From positions 1 to 14,143 of the forward strand of contig CAJGCQ010000020.1 in the NCBI GenBank assembly GCA_904501875.1: a stretch of DNA of 14,143 nucleotides, in the 5' to 3' direction. This document shows positions 5,361 through 13,094 of this stretch, in pieces; within the stretch, counting starts at the first letter, position 1; every line of letters begins with the position of its first letter. The position numbers and the translations under genes were made by a program. The DNA comes from Clostridiaceae bacterium. GTDB taxonomy: Bacteria; Bacillota; Clostridia; Oscillospirales; Acutalibacteraceae. Under the pieces are notes generated by a model that saw only the letters and a program-made list of their open reading frames with translations, searched no databases and had not been told where the DNA came from.

Positions 5361-6692
5361 ATGGAAAAGAAAGAAAAGATACTGCGCCCGGTAGGGCGTG
5401 TTCACGGAGGAGCGTTACTTCCGCATTTTAAAAAGACGGCTGAACAGGAGTCGGTAATTATGCCGCCTCCCGCAGTTGTGAAAATCCCCATGTCACAGCA
5501 TATCGGCGCACCTGCCGAACCTATCGTAAAGGCGGGGGATAAGGTCTTTGTGGGCACTAAAATCGGTGAGGCGACCGCCTTTGTAAGCGCTCCTGTTCAT
5601 TCGAGTGTTTCTGGTACTGTAAAGGCTATAGAGGAAATTAATGTGGGTGGCCGAAAGACAAAGTGTGTTGTTATTGAGTCGGACGGCAATATGGAAAAGG
5701 ACCCCGAGCTCAAGCCGTTTCCCGTGAACACAAGGGAGGATATAGCAAAGGCGGCAGACCTTTGCGGTCTTGTAGGGCTTGGCGGTGCGGGCTTCCCCAC
5801 AAAGGTAAAGCTTTCGGTAAAAGAAGAAACCCCGATTGACACCCTTATAATCAACGGAGCCGAGTGCGAGCCCTATATTACAAGCGACTACCGTGCCTGT
5901 ATGGAGGATTATGAGGATGTAATTGAGGGCGTATACCTTATAAAAGAAAAGCTTAATATCGGAAGGGTAATAATCTGCATTGAAAGCAATAAGCCTAAGG
6001 CAATCGAAAAGCTTTACGAGATAGCCGCAGACAAAAGGGACCAGGACGACAGCGTTAAGCTTATGAAGCTACCCACAAGCTATCCACAGGGAGCGGAAAA
6101 GGTTATAATCTACTCGGCTACGGGAAGAAGGGTGCCTGCGGGCAAGCTTCCGAGTGATGTGGGCTGTATTGTAATGAATATAACAAGCGTCGTCACACTT
6201 AACCGCTTTATTAAAACGGGAATGCCGCTTACCTCAAAGCGCATAACGGTAGACGGCACGGCGGTCAACGAGCCTAAAAACATAATAGTACCTATCGGCA
6301 CGGCTATAAAAGATGTGCTGGAGTTTGCAGGCGGTGTCACAGAAGACGCAAACGAGATTATCTTCGGCGGACCCATGATGGGAGTTGATGCCGAAAGCGA
6401 CAGCGGCGTTATCGAAAAGCGCACCAATGCTATTACAGTAATGAAAGAGGAGATAAAACCGCCCGCAGTAACCCCATGTATTCGTTGCGGGCGCTGTGCG
6501 CGGGCTTGCCCTATGAAGCTATATCCCGCATCAGTTGAGGCGGCGGTAAATCACGGACTTACCGAAAGCTTTAATAACCTTAATGTTAATTACTGTATGG
6601 AATGCGGCAGCTGTTCCTATGTATGCCCCGCAAAGCGGCCGCTTACACAGGTTATGCGGCTTGCCAAAGCACAGCTTAGGAGGGAGAAGTAA
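5361..6692 (+). CDS. rnfC: Rnf complex subunit RnfC (NADH/FMN- and Fe-S-binding)
   Basis: RnfC is the peripheral subunit where the Rnf complex meets NAD+: electrons from ferredoxin reach it and reduce NAD+, coupled to ion export. The 443-residue protein is the short form usual in Firmicutes, without the long C-terminal repeat region of proteobacterial RnfC. Seen in order are an N-terminal biotinyl-like sandwich (about 35-105), the glycine-rich nucleotide/flavin loop GLGGAGFPT (139-147), GAECEPY (166-172), an SLBB-like segment around KRITVDGTAV (293-302), and two [4Fe-4S] motifs with cysteines C373, C376, C379, C383 and C412, C415, C418, C422. AAGGAG at 5348-5353 fixes the start. It is the first gene of the rnf operon, and its TAA overlaps the rnfD ATG by one base. 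Confidence 0.97.
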   Translation: MEKKEKILRPVGRVHGGALLPHFKKTAEQESVIMPPPAVVKIPMSQHIGAPAEPIVKAGDKVFVGTKIGEATAFVSAPVHSSVSGTVKAIEEINVGGRKTKCVVIESDGNMEKDPELKPFPVNTREDIAKAADLCGLVGLGGAGFPTKVKLSVKEETPIDTLIINGAECEPYITSDYRACMEDYEDVIEGVYLIKEKLNIGRVIICIESNKPKAIEKLYEIAADKRDQDDSVKLMKLPTSYPQGAEKVIIYSATGRRVPAGKLPSDVGCIVMNITSVVTLNRFIKTGMPLTSKRITVDGTAVNEPKNIIVPIGTAIKDVLEFAGGVTEDANEIIFGGPMMGVDAESDSGVIEKRTNAITVMKEEIKPPAVTPCIRCGRCARACPMKLYPASVEAAVNHGLTESFNNLNVNYCMECGSCSYVCPAKRPLTQVMRLAKAQLRREK

Positions 6693-7627
6693 TGAAAGAG
6701 ATACTGACGGCGGCGTCCTCGCCCCATATAAGGCACAGTGACACCACAAGGGGCATTATGTCGGATGTGGTAATTGCCCTCCTGCCTGCGGCGGTTTACG
6801 GCTGTATACTTTTCGGCTGGCACGCCGCATTGGTGCTTGCGGTCTGCATTATTTTTGCGGTACTGAGCGAGTTTCTGTGGAATAAGGCGCTTAAAAAGCC
6901 TAACACCGTAGGCGATATGTCGGCGGTGGTTACGGGACTTTTGCTCGGTATGAATTTACCCTCTTCAATTCCGCTGTGGCAGGCGGCGATTGGCAGTGTG
7001 GTTGCAATAATCGTTGTAAAGCAGATGTTCGGCGGCATAGGCTGTAACTTTGCAAATCCCGCTATAGCTGCCCGTATTGTACTGCTGGTGTCTTTCCCCT
7101 CTACGATGACGAAATTCGTCGCCCCGCTTTTTGATGCGGTAACCTCGCCGACCCCCCTTGCGGCCGAGAACGGCACATATACGCTGAAGGCCTTGTTCTT
7201 CGGTATGCACCCCGGCTCTATAGGCGAGACCTCGGCGTTTTTGCTCTTGGTGGGCGGAGTTTATCTACTTATAAGGAATGTTATTTCCCCGACTATACCC
7301 GTTTGCTTTATCGGCACCGTGGTGCTTCTTGCCCTTGTGACCGGGGAGAATGTTTCGGTTTGGGTATATGGCGGCGGACTTATGCTTGGCGCAATCTTTA
7401 TGGCCACCGATTACACCACAAGCCCTACAACCAAATCAGGCAAGGTGATTTTTGCGGTGGGCTGTGGAATTATCACCTTTGTAATAAGAAAATTCGGCGC
7501 TCTGCCCGAGGGTGTTTCATATTCGATATTGCTTATGAATATTCTTGTTCCCCATATTAACCGTTTAACGCTCTCTAAGCCTTTCGGTTTTATTAAACCC
7601 AAAAAGGAGGAGGCGCAGAATGGCTAA
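6692..7627 (+). CDS. rnfD: Rnf complex membrane subunit RnfD
   Basis: RnfD is an integral membrane subunit, homologous to NqrB, that carries a covalently bound FMN and lies on the electron path across the membrane. The 311-residue protein is highly hydrophobic, with about eight to ten predicted helices. Conserved features are SSPHIRHSDTTRGIM (9-23), GGIGCNFANPA (114-124) and the late loop MATDYTTSPTT (237-247). The expected flavinylation site is T154, inside D148-A-V-T-S-P-T. This keeps the D-x-x-T frame, but P153 replaces the small residue normally found before the modified Thr. AGGAGGGAG at 6679-6687 lies close upstream of the ATG. The gene overlaps rnfC by 1 base and rnfG by 8 bases, which indicates translational coupling. 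Confidence 0.96.
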   Translation: MKEILTAASSPHIRHSDTTRGIMSDVVIALLPAAVYGCILFGWHAALVLAVCIIFAVLSEFLWNKALKKPNTVGDMSAVVTGLLLGMNLPSSIPLWQAAIGSVVAIIVVKQMFGGIGCNFANPAIAARIVLLVSFPSTMTKFVAPLFDAVTSPTPLAAENGTYTLKALFFGMHPGSIGETSAFLLLVGGVYLLIRNVISPTIPVCFIGTVVLLALVTGENVSVWVYGGGLMLGAIFMATDYTTSPTTKSGKVIFAVGCGIITFVIRKFGALPEGVSYSILLMNILVPHINRLTLSKPFGFIKPKKEEAQNG

Positions 7628-8231
7628 ATTAATTGAAATAATTAAGGCTAACAAAAACGATATTATAAAGCCGGTTGCGGTACTGCTTGCGATTTGCATT
7701 ATAATTCCCCTTGCTCTTTCTCTTACAAATAAAATCACTAAGGACAAAATTGCCGAGCTTGATGCAAAAAACAGCAGCGAGACTATGGCGAGCCTTATTA
7801 AGGCGGATAAATTCACTAAGGAAGAATTTAAAGACGGAGAAAACGAGTTTACTTATCATTGCGCCCTTAAGGACGGCGAAATAATCGGGTATATCTTTAA
7901 AACCGCCGAAAAGGGCTACGGCGGCGATGTTTCGGTTATGACGGCGGTAAATGTCGACGGCACGGTAAAATCGGTGGCTATATTAGATGTTTCGGGTGAA
8001 ACCCCCGGTCTTGGCCAAAACGCCGCTAAGGAAAGCTTTTATTCACAGTATGAAGGCAAAAATAGCGGAATATCCCTTGTAAAAAACGGGGCGGACTCCG
8101 CTAAAAACGAGGTAAACGCTGTAACGGGCGCTACAATCACCTCAATCGCCGTGAACAAGTCGGTAAACAAGGCGCTTAAACAGCTTGAAAGCGTAAAAAA
8201 CAACGAGGGGGTGACCCAGGGTGAAAAATAA
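7620..8231 (+). CDS. rnfG: Rnf complex flavoprotein subunit RnfG
   Basis: RnfG is anchored by one N-terminal helix (about 15-37) with its FMN-binding domain outside the cytoplasm, and relays electrons through a covalent FMN. The 203-residue length fits the family. The attachment motif is TGAT (169-172), predicting FMN on T172. The preceding acidic residue of the D-x-x-(S/T)-G-A-T consensus recognised by the flavin transferase ApbE is asparagine here (N166). An upstream GETPGLGQNA stretch (126-135) is also family-typical. No apbE gene is in the window. A strong AGGAGGAGG ribosome binding site lies inside the end of rnfD, and the gene overlaps rnfD by 8 bases and rnfE by 11. Confidence 0.96.
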   Translation: MAKLIEIIKANKNDIIKPVAVLLAICIIIPLALSLTNKITKDKIAELDAKNSSETMASLIKADKFTKEEFKDGENEFTYHCALKDGEIIGYIFKTAEKGYGGDVSVMTAVNVDGTVKSVAILDVSGETPGLGQNAAKESFYSQYEGKNSGISLVKNGADSAKNEVNAVTGATITSIAVNKSVNKALKQLESVKNNEGVTQGEK

Positions 8232-8916
8232 TAAGTATATGGGCTATTTTACAAACGGACTTATTAAGGAAAACCCCGTTTTGCGATTGGTACTGGGTAC
8301 CTGCCCGACCCTTGCGGTCACAACCGCCGCAATAAACGGCATAGGAATGGGACTTGCTGCTACAATGGTGCTGGTTTGCTCCAACGTTGCAATTTCACTT
8401 CTTAGAAATGTAATCCCCGATAAGGTGCGTATCCCCGCATACATAACCATTATTGCGGGCTTTGTAAGCGTGGTGCAGATGCTCGTTAAGGCGTTCCTGC
8501 CTTCGATTGACAAGGCGCTGGGCATTTATCTGCCCCTTATAGTAGTAAACTGCATTATCTTGGCGAGGGCGGAGATGTTTGCCTCTAAAAATTCCGTTGT
8601 TCCGAGTGTGCTTGACGGCCTCGGAATGGGCATAGGCTTTACGGCGGTTTTGACCCTTATGGGGGCTATCCGTGAGCTTTTGGGTGCAGGAACAATCTTC
8701 TCCCTGTCTGTTACGGCGAAATTTATAAGCCCGATGATAGTATTCCTGCTCCCGCCGGGCGGCTTCTTCGTATTCGGTATGCTGGTGGCGGCTTCAAACG
8801 CCCTTGCAAAGCGGGCGGGCAAAAAGCCTGTGGAGCATTTGGGCTGTGAAAGCTGTCCTTCAAGAGCTGTTTGCAGCAAAAATGACTGTGAAGAGGAGGC
8901 GGCAGTAAATGAATAA
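8221..8916 (+). CDS. rnfE: Rnf complex membrane subunit RnfE
   Basis: RnfE is a six-helix membrane protein that pairs with its paralogue RnfA; each supplies two cysteines for an iron-sulfur centre embedded between them. Here these are C28 in LGTCPT and C111 in VVNCII. The start is GTG at 8221, preferred over the ATG at 8239. GAGGGGGTGA lies a proper distance upstream, and the 6 extra residues precede the conserved YFTNGLIKENP. The 231-residue product ends in a hydrophilic tail (about 196-231) with four cysteines, C209, C212, C218 and C223, arranged C-x2-C-x5-C-x4-C. That tail is not part of the core fold and might bind metal. The gene overlaps rnfG by 11 bases and rnfA by 8. Confidence 0.95.
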   Translation: MKNNKYMGYFTNGLIKENPVLRLVLGTCPTLAVTTAAINGIGMGLAATMVLVCSNVAISLLRNVIPDKVRIPAYITIIAGFVSVVQMLVKAFLPSIDKALGIYLPLIVVNCIILARAEMFASKNSVVPSVLDGLGMGIGFTAVLTLMGAIRELLGAGTIFSLSVTAKFISPMIVFLLPPGGFFVFGMLVAASNALAKRAGKKPVEHLGCESCPSRAVCSKNDCEEEAAVNE

Positions 8917-9493
8917 TACCACATCTATAGCCTCAATTTTACTGGCGGCGATACTCACAAATAATATGGTGCTGTCGAAATTCCTCGGAATTTGTCCCTT
9001 TTTGGGGGTTTCCAAAAAGACAAACACCGCCTTTTCCATGAGCATTGCGGTAACCCTTGTTATGGTGGTTGCAACGGCGGTCACCTGGCCTATTTATAAC
9101 TATATTTTGTCGCCTGATTACACCTATCTTGAAACGATAGTTTTTATTCTTGTAATTGCGGCTATAGTTCAGCTTATTGAAATTGTGTTAAAGCGTTACA
9201 TTAAGCCTGTTTACAATGCTCTTGGAATTTATCTTCCCCTTATCACCACAAACTGTGCGGTGCTGGGCATTACAATGCTTAACATCACAAATGAGTTAAA
9301 TTTTATTCAGTCTCTCTTTAACGCCTTGGGTGCGGGACTGGGCTTTATGCTTGCAATGCTCCTTTTCTCGGGCGTGCGGGAAAGACTTGAAACTGCGGAT
9401 ATTCCCGAATTTTTAAAGGGTCTGCCCATTACCCTTGTGGCGGCGGCGCTTGTGGCGCTTTCCTTCCTCGGGTTTGCGGGAATAGGAGGTTAA
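8909..9493 (+). CDS. rnfA: Rnf complex membrane subunit RnfA
   Basis: RnfA is the inverted-topology paralogue of RnfE and forms the membrane core that shuttles electrons across the bilayer. The 194-residue protein has six predicted helices and the conserved NNMVLSKFLGICPFLGVS segment (18-35). Its two cluster cysteines are C29 (GICPF) and C116 (TNCAVLG). The LGAGLGFMLAML region (140-151) is also characteristic. The ATG lies within the end of rnfE, with AGAGGAGG a few bases before it. The gene is separated from rnfB by only four bases. Confidence 0.97.
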   Translation: MNNTTSIASILLAAILTNNMVLSKFLGICPFLGVSKKTNTAFSMSIAVTLVMVVATAVTWPIYNYILSPDYTYLETIVFILVIAAIVQLIEIVLKRYIKPVYNALGIYLPLITTNCAVLGITMLNITNELNFIQSLFNALGAGLGFMLAMLLFSGVRERLETADIPEFLKGLPITLVAAALVALSFLGFAGIGG

Positions 9494-9497
9494 GGCT

Positions 9498-10274
9498 ATG
9501 GAAATTATTATGCCTGCTGTAATTGTTGGAATTATCGGCCTTGTTGCGGGTGTGGGACTGTCCCTTGCCTCTAAGTTTATGGCAGTATCCGTGGACGAAA
9601 AGCAGGAAAAGGTGCGTGCGGCCCTTCCCGGCGCTAACTGCGGAGCCTGCGGTTATTCCGGCTGTGACGGCTACGCCGCAGCTGTGGCGGCGGGCGAGGC
9701 CGAGCCTAACAAATGCGCCCCCGGAGGGGCGGCTGCTGCGGCCGCACTTGCGGAAATTTTAGGTGTTGAGGTTGAAACCGAGCCTAAAATTGCCTTTATC
9801 GCCTGTAACGGCAGTTTAGAAAAAACAAAGACAAAGTTTAACTATGACGGTATGCAAAGCTGTACCGCCGCCGCTTTTGTAAATGCAGGACCGCTACAGT
9901 GCGAATACGGCTGTATCGGCTTCGGCGACTGTGCAAACGCTTGCCCCTTCGGAGCGATTACAATAGAGAACGGCAGACCCGTTGTTTGCGGGGATATCTG
10001 CGTGGGTTGCGGTAAATGCACCAAGGTTTGCCCTAAGTCCTTAATATCGATTGTCCCGAAATCTGCTAAGGTTAGGGTTGCTTGCTCTAATAAATCGAAG
10101 GGTGCGCCTGTTGTGAAGATGTGCGGTGTTTCCTGTATCGCCTGCAAAATGTGCGAAAAGGCCTGCGAGAGCGGCGCAATTAAGGTTACCGACAATGTGG
10201 CGGTTATCGACCAATCTCTCTGCACCGCTTGCGGAAAATGCAAAGAAGCCTGCAAGCGAGGCGTAATCGTATAA
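9498..10274 (+). CDS. rnfB: Rnf complex ferredoxin-accepting subunit RnfB
   Basis: RnfB takes electrons from reduced ferredoxin on the cytoplasmic side. The 258-residue protein begins with a membrane anchor (about 4-28), then the ASF-type [4Fe-4S] domain with C48, C51, C56 and C73 in GANCGACGYSGC. A cysteine-rich C-terminal half follows with four groups: C135/C139/C145/C149, C164/C168/C171/C174/C178, C209/C213/C216/C219/C223 and C242/C245/C248/C252. These can hold several [4Fe-4S] clusters, in line with the multi-cluster RnfB of clostridia and acetogens. An alanine-rich linker lies at 78-86. AGGAGG spans the end of rnfA. It is the last rnf gene, and its TAA overlaps the ATG of the pseudouridine synthase by one base. 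Confidence 0.97.
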   Translation: MEIIMPAVIVGIIGLVAGVGLSLASKFMAVSVDEKQEKVRAALPGANCGACGYSGCDGYAAAVAAGEAEPNKCAPGGAAAAAALAEILGVEVETEPKIAFIACNGSLEKTKTKFNYDGMQSCTAAAFVNAGPLQCEYGCIGFGDCANACPFGAITIENGRPVVCGDICVGCGKCTKVCPKSLISIVPKSAKVRVACSNKSKGAPVVKMCGVSCIACKMCEKACESGAIKVTDNVAVIDQSLCTACGKCKEACKRGVIV

Positions 10275-10906
10275 TGAAAGTTTTATACGAGGACCTCTCG
10301 GTTATAGTCTGTATAAAGCCCGTGGGTATTTCTTCCCAAGCCGATAAAAACGGCAGGGAGAGTATGGTGACAATATTAAGCGAGCATACGGGCGGGGAAA
10401 TTTTCCCCGTCCACCGTTTAGATAAGGAAACCGGTGGGGTTATGGTTTATGCCAAAACCAAAAAAGCTGCTGCGGTGCTTTCCCGTGATATAGCAGAGCA
10501 TAAATTTTATAAGGAGTATTTAGCCCTTATTCACGGTGTTCCCGAAAAAAGCAAAGATACCCTTTGCGATTTGCTTTTTCACGATAAAGCGAAAAACAAA
10601 AGCTATGCTGTAAAGCGGGAGCGCCGCGGTGTAAAAAAAGCCGAGCTTTATTACGAGGTACTCGAAACCAAGGAAAACAAGGGCGAAAAATATTCGCTTT
10701 TAAGGGTTGTACTGCACACGGGCAGAACCCACCAGATAAGGGTGCAGTTCGCAAGCCGTAAAATGCCCCTTTCAGGCGACCGCAAGTACGGCGCAAAGGA
10801 CACCTGCAAAAAGCTCGGACTAATGTCGTCGAAGCTTAAATTTACCCACCCTGAAACGGGTGAAACCTTAGAATTTACGGCTAAAACGGATTTTACAAAT
10901 TTTTAA
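10274..10906 (+). CDS. RluA-family RNA pseudouridine synthase
   Basis: This 210-residue RluA-type enzyme converts uridine to pseudouridine in rRNA or tRNA. The catalytic motif is HRLDKETGG (47-55) with the essential D50. LHTGRTHQIRVQF marks the second conserved block, followed by LSGDRKYG. There is no S4 RNA-binding domain at the N-terminus, so it belongs to the short TruC/RluA-like group; the target position is unknown. I place the start at 10274, because the family alignment begins with MKVLYED. The in-frame ATG at 10229 would only add 15 residues read from the end of rnfB. It overlaps the rnfB stop by 1 base with only a weak ribosome binding site (GCGAGG), so translation probably depends on coupling to rnfB. 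No clear terminator follows. Confidence 0.92.
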   Translation: MKVLYEDLSVIVCIKPVGISSQADKNGRESMVTILSEHTGGEIFPVHRLDKETGGVMVYAKTKKAAAVLSRDIAEHKFYKEYLALIHGVPEKSKDTLCDLLFHDKAKNKSYAVKRERRGVKKAELYYEVLETKENKGEKYSLLRVVLHTGRTHQIRVQFASRKMPLSGDRKYGAKDTCKKLGLMSSKLKFTHPETGETLEFTAKTDFTNF

Positions 10907-10915
10907 AAACATTTG

Positions 10916-10944
10916 TTGCAAATATATTTTGAGTATGCTATCAT
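10916..10944 (+). promoter_or_regulatory. Promoter of the six-hairpin glycosidase gene
   Basis: TTGCAA (10916-10921), a 17-base spacer and TATCAT (10939-10944) with a TGC extension (10936-10938). Transcription should start near 10951, which rules out the in-frame ATG at 10945 and supports the start at 10984. Confidence 0.7.
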
Positions 10945-10983
10945 ATGCTTGAAATGATTTTATTAATAAGCGAGGAAATAATT

Positions 10984-12375
10984 ATGGGTATTAGTCTTCC
11001 TTTTTTTTATTCAGACAACGACGTTCTTAACAAGGCGGCACGAATCGCAACAGGCGATATAGCGGGCAACTGTAAGCCCTATAAGGCGGGATTGCTTGAG
11101 GAAGAGGCAATCTGCTTAATGGCGGGTCTCGATTACAACACCCCTTGGACCAGAGATACCGCAATTAACGCTATGCACGCAATGAGCTTTTTTGACAGTG
11201 ATATTGTCCGCAATTCATTAATTTCGGTCTGCTGCTGTAATGACGGTAAAAACATCGCAGGCGGCGATTATTGGGATTCAATAATCTGGGCTATGGGTGC
11301 GTGGCAGTATTTATCCCTTAATGATGATGCCGAGTTCAGGGCTTTTGCGTATGATGTAATTAAAAACACATTGGTAAAATTTGAAGCAGAAGAGCTTGAC
11401 AGCGACGGCTTGTTTATGGGCGGTGCGGTATACGGCGACGGAATAGCCGCTTATCCCGATAAATATGCCAAAACCGAAAATCACGGCACCAACATTATGG
11501 ATTGGCCTGCGGCAAATCCTGATAAAAGGTCTAAAAAGGGCTTTGGAGTGCCCATGAAAACCCTTTCCACTAACTGCGTTTACTATGCAGCATATATAAT
11601 TGCGGGAAAGCTTGCAGAGCAGTTGGGTGAAGATTCTTCCGAATATATAGCTAAGGCGCAGAGAACCAAGGACGCTGTTAATAAAAATTTCTGGAATGAA
11701 AAGACAGGCAGATATGACTATCTGTTTGACGATACCGAAAGATGCGAGCATTCAGAAGCGCTGGGACTTTCCTTTGCAATGCTTTTCGGAATTGCTGATG
11801 ATGCAAAATGCGAAAGCATTATAAAGAATACATATGTTACCGACCACGGTATGCCCTGTGTTTGGCCCTCCTTTTCACGCTATAGAATCGGCAACGACTA
11901 CGGCCGTCATTCGGGTGCGGTTTGGCCCCACGCCGAGGGCTTCTGGGCGGTTGCTAATTTGAGAAAGGGCAATTCGGCGGGCTTTGAAAAGGAGCTGTTC
12001 TCCCTTGCTCATAAAGCGGTCAAGGATTTGCAGTTTGCCGAAATATATCACCCTGTAACCGGCGAGGTTTACGGCGGCTTGCAGGAAAGAGAAAGGGAAG
12101 GCTTTTTCCTTTGGAAATCCTGCCAAAAGCAATCCTGGAGTGCTACCGCCTTTTGGGCAATGATTATTTACGGTATTGTCGGTATTGATATTACCGACAC
12201 AAGCATTATAATTAAGCCCTACCTTCCGATTTCGGTTGACCATGCGGAGCTTAAAAATCTCAATATCGGCGGGGCGCAGATTTCAATAACGATTGACAGA
12301 GACGCCGATGCGCCAAAGGCTATAGAAATACCGAAAAACTTAAAGGGCAAGCAGAGCTATAATCTGAGTGTATAA
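10984..12375 (+). CDS. Six-hairpin (alpha/alpha)6-barrel glycosidase-like protein
   Basis: This 463-residue protein has the layout of an (alpha/alpha)6-toroid glycosidase, the fold of GH63, GH37, GH15 and debranching-enzyme C-terminal domains. Marks are YNTPWTRDTAIN (51-62, with D58 a candidate acid), NHGTNIMDWPA (166-176), HSGAVWPHAEGFWA (309-322, with E318 a candidate base), QSWSATAFWAMIIYGIVGI (383-401) and a beta tail around IIIKPYLP (408-415). The W-x-RD and G-x-WPH signatures are shared by several of these families, so I do not assign one. Mannosylglycerate hydrolase-type GH63 is one candidate. It has no signal peptide and should act in the cytoplasm on small sugars or glycogen-like glycans. 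The start at 10984 has GAGGA at 10972-10976. It stands alone between its promoter and the terminator at 12386. Confidence 0.75.
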   Translation: MGISLPFFYSDNDVLNKAARIATGDIAGNCKPYKAGLLEEEAICLMAGLDYNTPWTRDTAINAMHAMSFFDSDIVRNSLISVCCCNDGKNIAGGDYWDSIIWAMGAWQYLSLNDDAEFRAFAYDVIKNTLVKFEAEELDSDGLFMGGAVYGDGIAAYPDKYAKTENHGTNIMDWPAANPDKRSKKGFGVPMKTLSTNCVYYAAYIIAGKLAEQLGEDSSEYIAKAQRTKDAVNKNFWNEKTGRYDYLFDDTERCEHSEALGLSFAMLFGIADDAKCESIIKNTYVTDHGMPCVWPSFSRYRIGNDYGRHSGAVWPHAEGFWAVANLRKGNSAGFEKELFSLAHKAVKDLQFAEIYHPVTGEVYGGLQEREREGFFLWKSCQKQSWSATAFWAMIIYGIVGIDITDTSIIIKPYLPISVDHAELKNLNIGGAQISITIDRDADAPKAIEIPKNLKGKQSYNLSV

Positions 12376-12385
12376 TACTATATTT

Positions 12386-12415
12386 AAAACTGCGGGGCAT
12401 ATACCCCGCAGTTTT
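12386..12415 (+). terminator. Strong Rho-independent terminator
   Basis: A perfect 12-bp stem, AAAACTGCGGGG (12386-12397) with CCCCGCAGTTTT (12404-12415), has a CATATA loop. It begins 10 bases after the glycosidase-like gene stops and isolates it from rplM. Confidence 0.93.
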
Positions 12416-12438
12416 AATAAATAAGGGGGACAAGCCCA

Positions 12439-12552
12439 ATGAATTCGGCGGCGCAAAAGAGCGCAATGATTAAACAAATTGTAAAAATCGCAAATGAGCA
12501 AACAGGAGAAAACGAGAGGAAAAAAGAGAAAAACAGAGATTTAAAACTTTAA
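12439..12552 (+). CDS. Possible 37-residue basic peptide
   Basis: A short frame opens at ATG 12439 after AAGGGGG (12423-12429, a rather long 9-base spacing) and ends at TAA 12550-12552. The product is hydrophilic and strongly charged, with a lysine/glutamate-rich second half (ENERKKEKNRDLK). I recognise no family. It lies between the terminator at 12386-12415 and the rplM promoter, and I see no promoter of its own, so it may well be chance. It is listed because its ribosome binding site is better than expected for random sequence. Confidence 0.25.
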   Translation: MNSAAQKSAMIKQIVKIANEQTGENERKKEKNRDLKL

Positions 12553-12575
12553 ATTAAAATTTTCAAAAATAGTTG

Positions 12576-12604
12576 TTGACAATGGGTTTTAGTTGTGGTA
12601 TTAT
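12576..12604 (+). promoter_or_regulatory. Strong promoter of rplM-rpsI
   Basis: A consensus -35 TTGACA (12576-12581), a 17-base spacer and TATTAT (12599-12604) with a TGG extension (12596-12598). The predicted leader is only about 38 bases, too short for an L13-type autoregulatory leader structure. Confidence 0.88.
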
Positions 12605-12648
12605 ATCTTGGCTAAGAAATTAACAAAAATTTTTGGAGGTTTTGAATT

Positions 12649-13077
12649 ATGTCAACATTTATGGCAAAACCTGCTGAAATTCAGCGTAAATGGTATATAA
12701 TCGACGCTGCTGACAGACCGCTCGGAAGAACCGCTACTAAGGTTGCGGACATACTCCGCGGTAAGTTAAAGCCGGAGTTCACTCCCCATGTCGATTGCGG
12801 CGACCATGTTGTCGTTATCAACGCTGATAAGGCGGTTTTAACAGGTAAGAAGCTTGAGAAGAAGTATTATCGCCGTCATACAGGCTACATCGGCGGTCTT
12901 AAGGAAGTTAAGTACGCTACCCTTATGAAGACCCGCCCCGAGCTTGCTATGGAGCTTGCCGTTAAGGGAATGGTACCCGATACCACCATCGGTCGCAAGG
13001 CACTTACAAGACTTCACATCTACAGCGGTTCTGAGTATGCCCAGGTAGCTCAGAAGCCTGAGAAGCTTGAATTTTAA
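12649..13077 (+). CDS. rplM: 50S ribosomal protein L13
   Basis: This 142-residue, full-length L13 is an early-assembly protein of the large subunit that binds 23S rRNA. Recognisable segments are RKWYIIDAADRPLGRTAT (13-30), the middle VVVINADKAVLTGKK (54-68), the KKYYRRHTGYIGG block (71-83) and VKGMVPDTTIGRKALTRL (105-122). GGAGGT at 12635-12640 fixes the start, 9 bases from the ATG. It is followed after 17 bases by rpsI, the pairing usual in most bacteria. Confidence 0.98.
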   Translation: MSTFMAKPAEIQRKWYIIDAADRPLGRTATKVADILRGKLKPEFTPHVDCGDHVVVINADKAVLTGKKLEKKYYRRHTGYIGGLKEVKYATLMKTRPELAMELAVKGMVPDTTIGRKALTRLHIYSGSEYAQVAQKPEKLEF

Positions 13078-13094
13078 GAAGGGAGACAGAAACA

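Noticed and set aside
10895..10922. AT-rich inverted repeat after the pseudouridine synthase as a terminator
   Set aside because: The stem is only 6 A/T-rich pairs with no GC core or T-run, and it overlaps the next promoter.
12605..12648. Autoregulatory L13 leader RNA
   Set aside because: The predicted leader is about 38 bases and shows no stable stem before the ribosome binding site.
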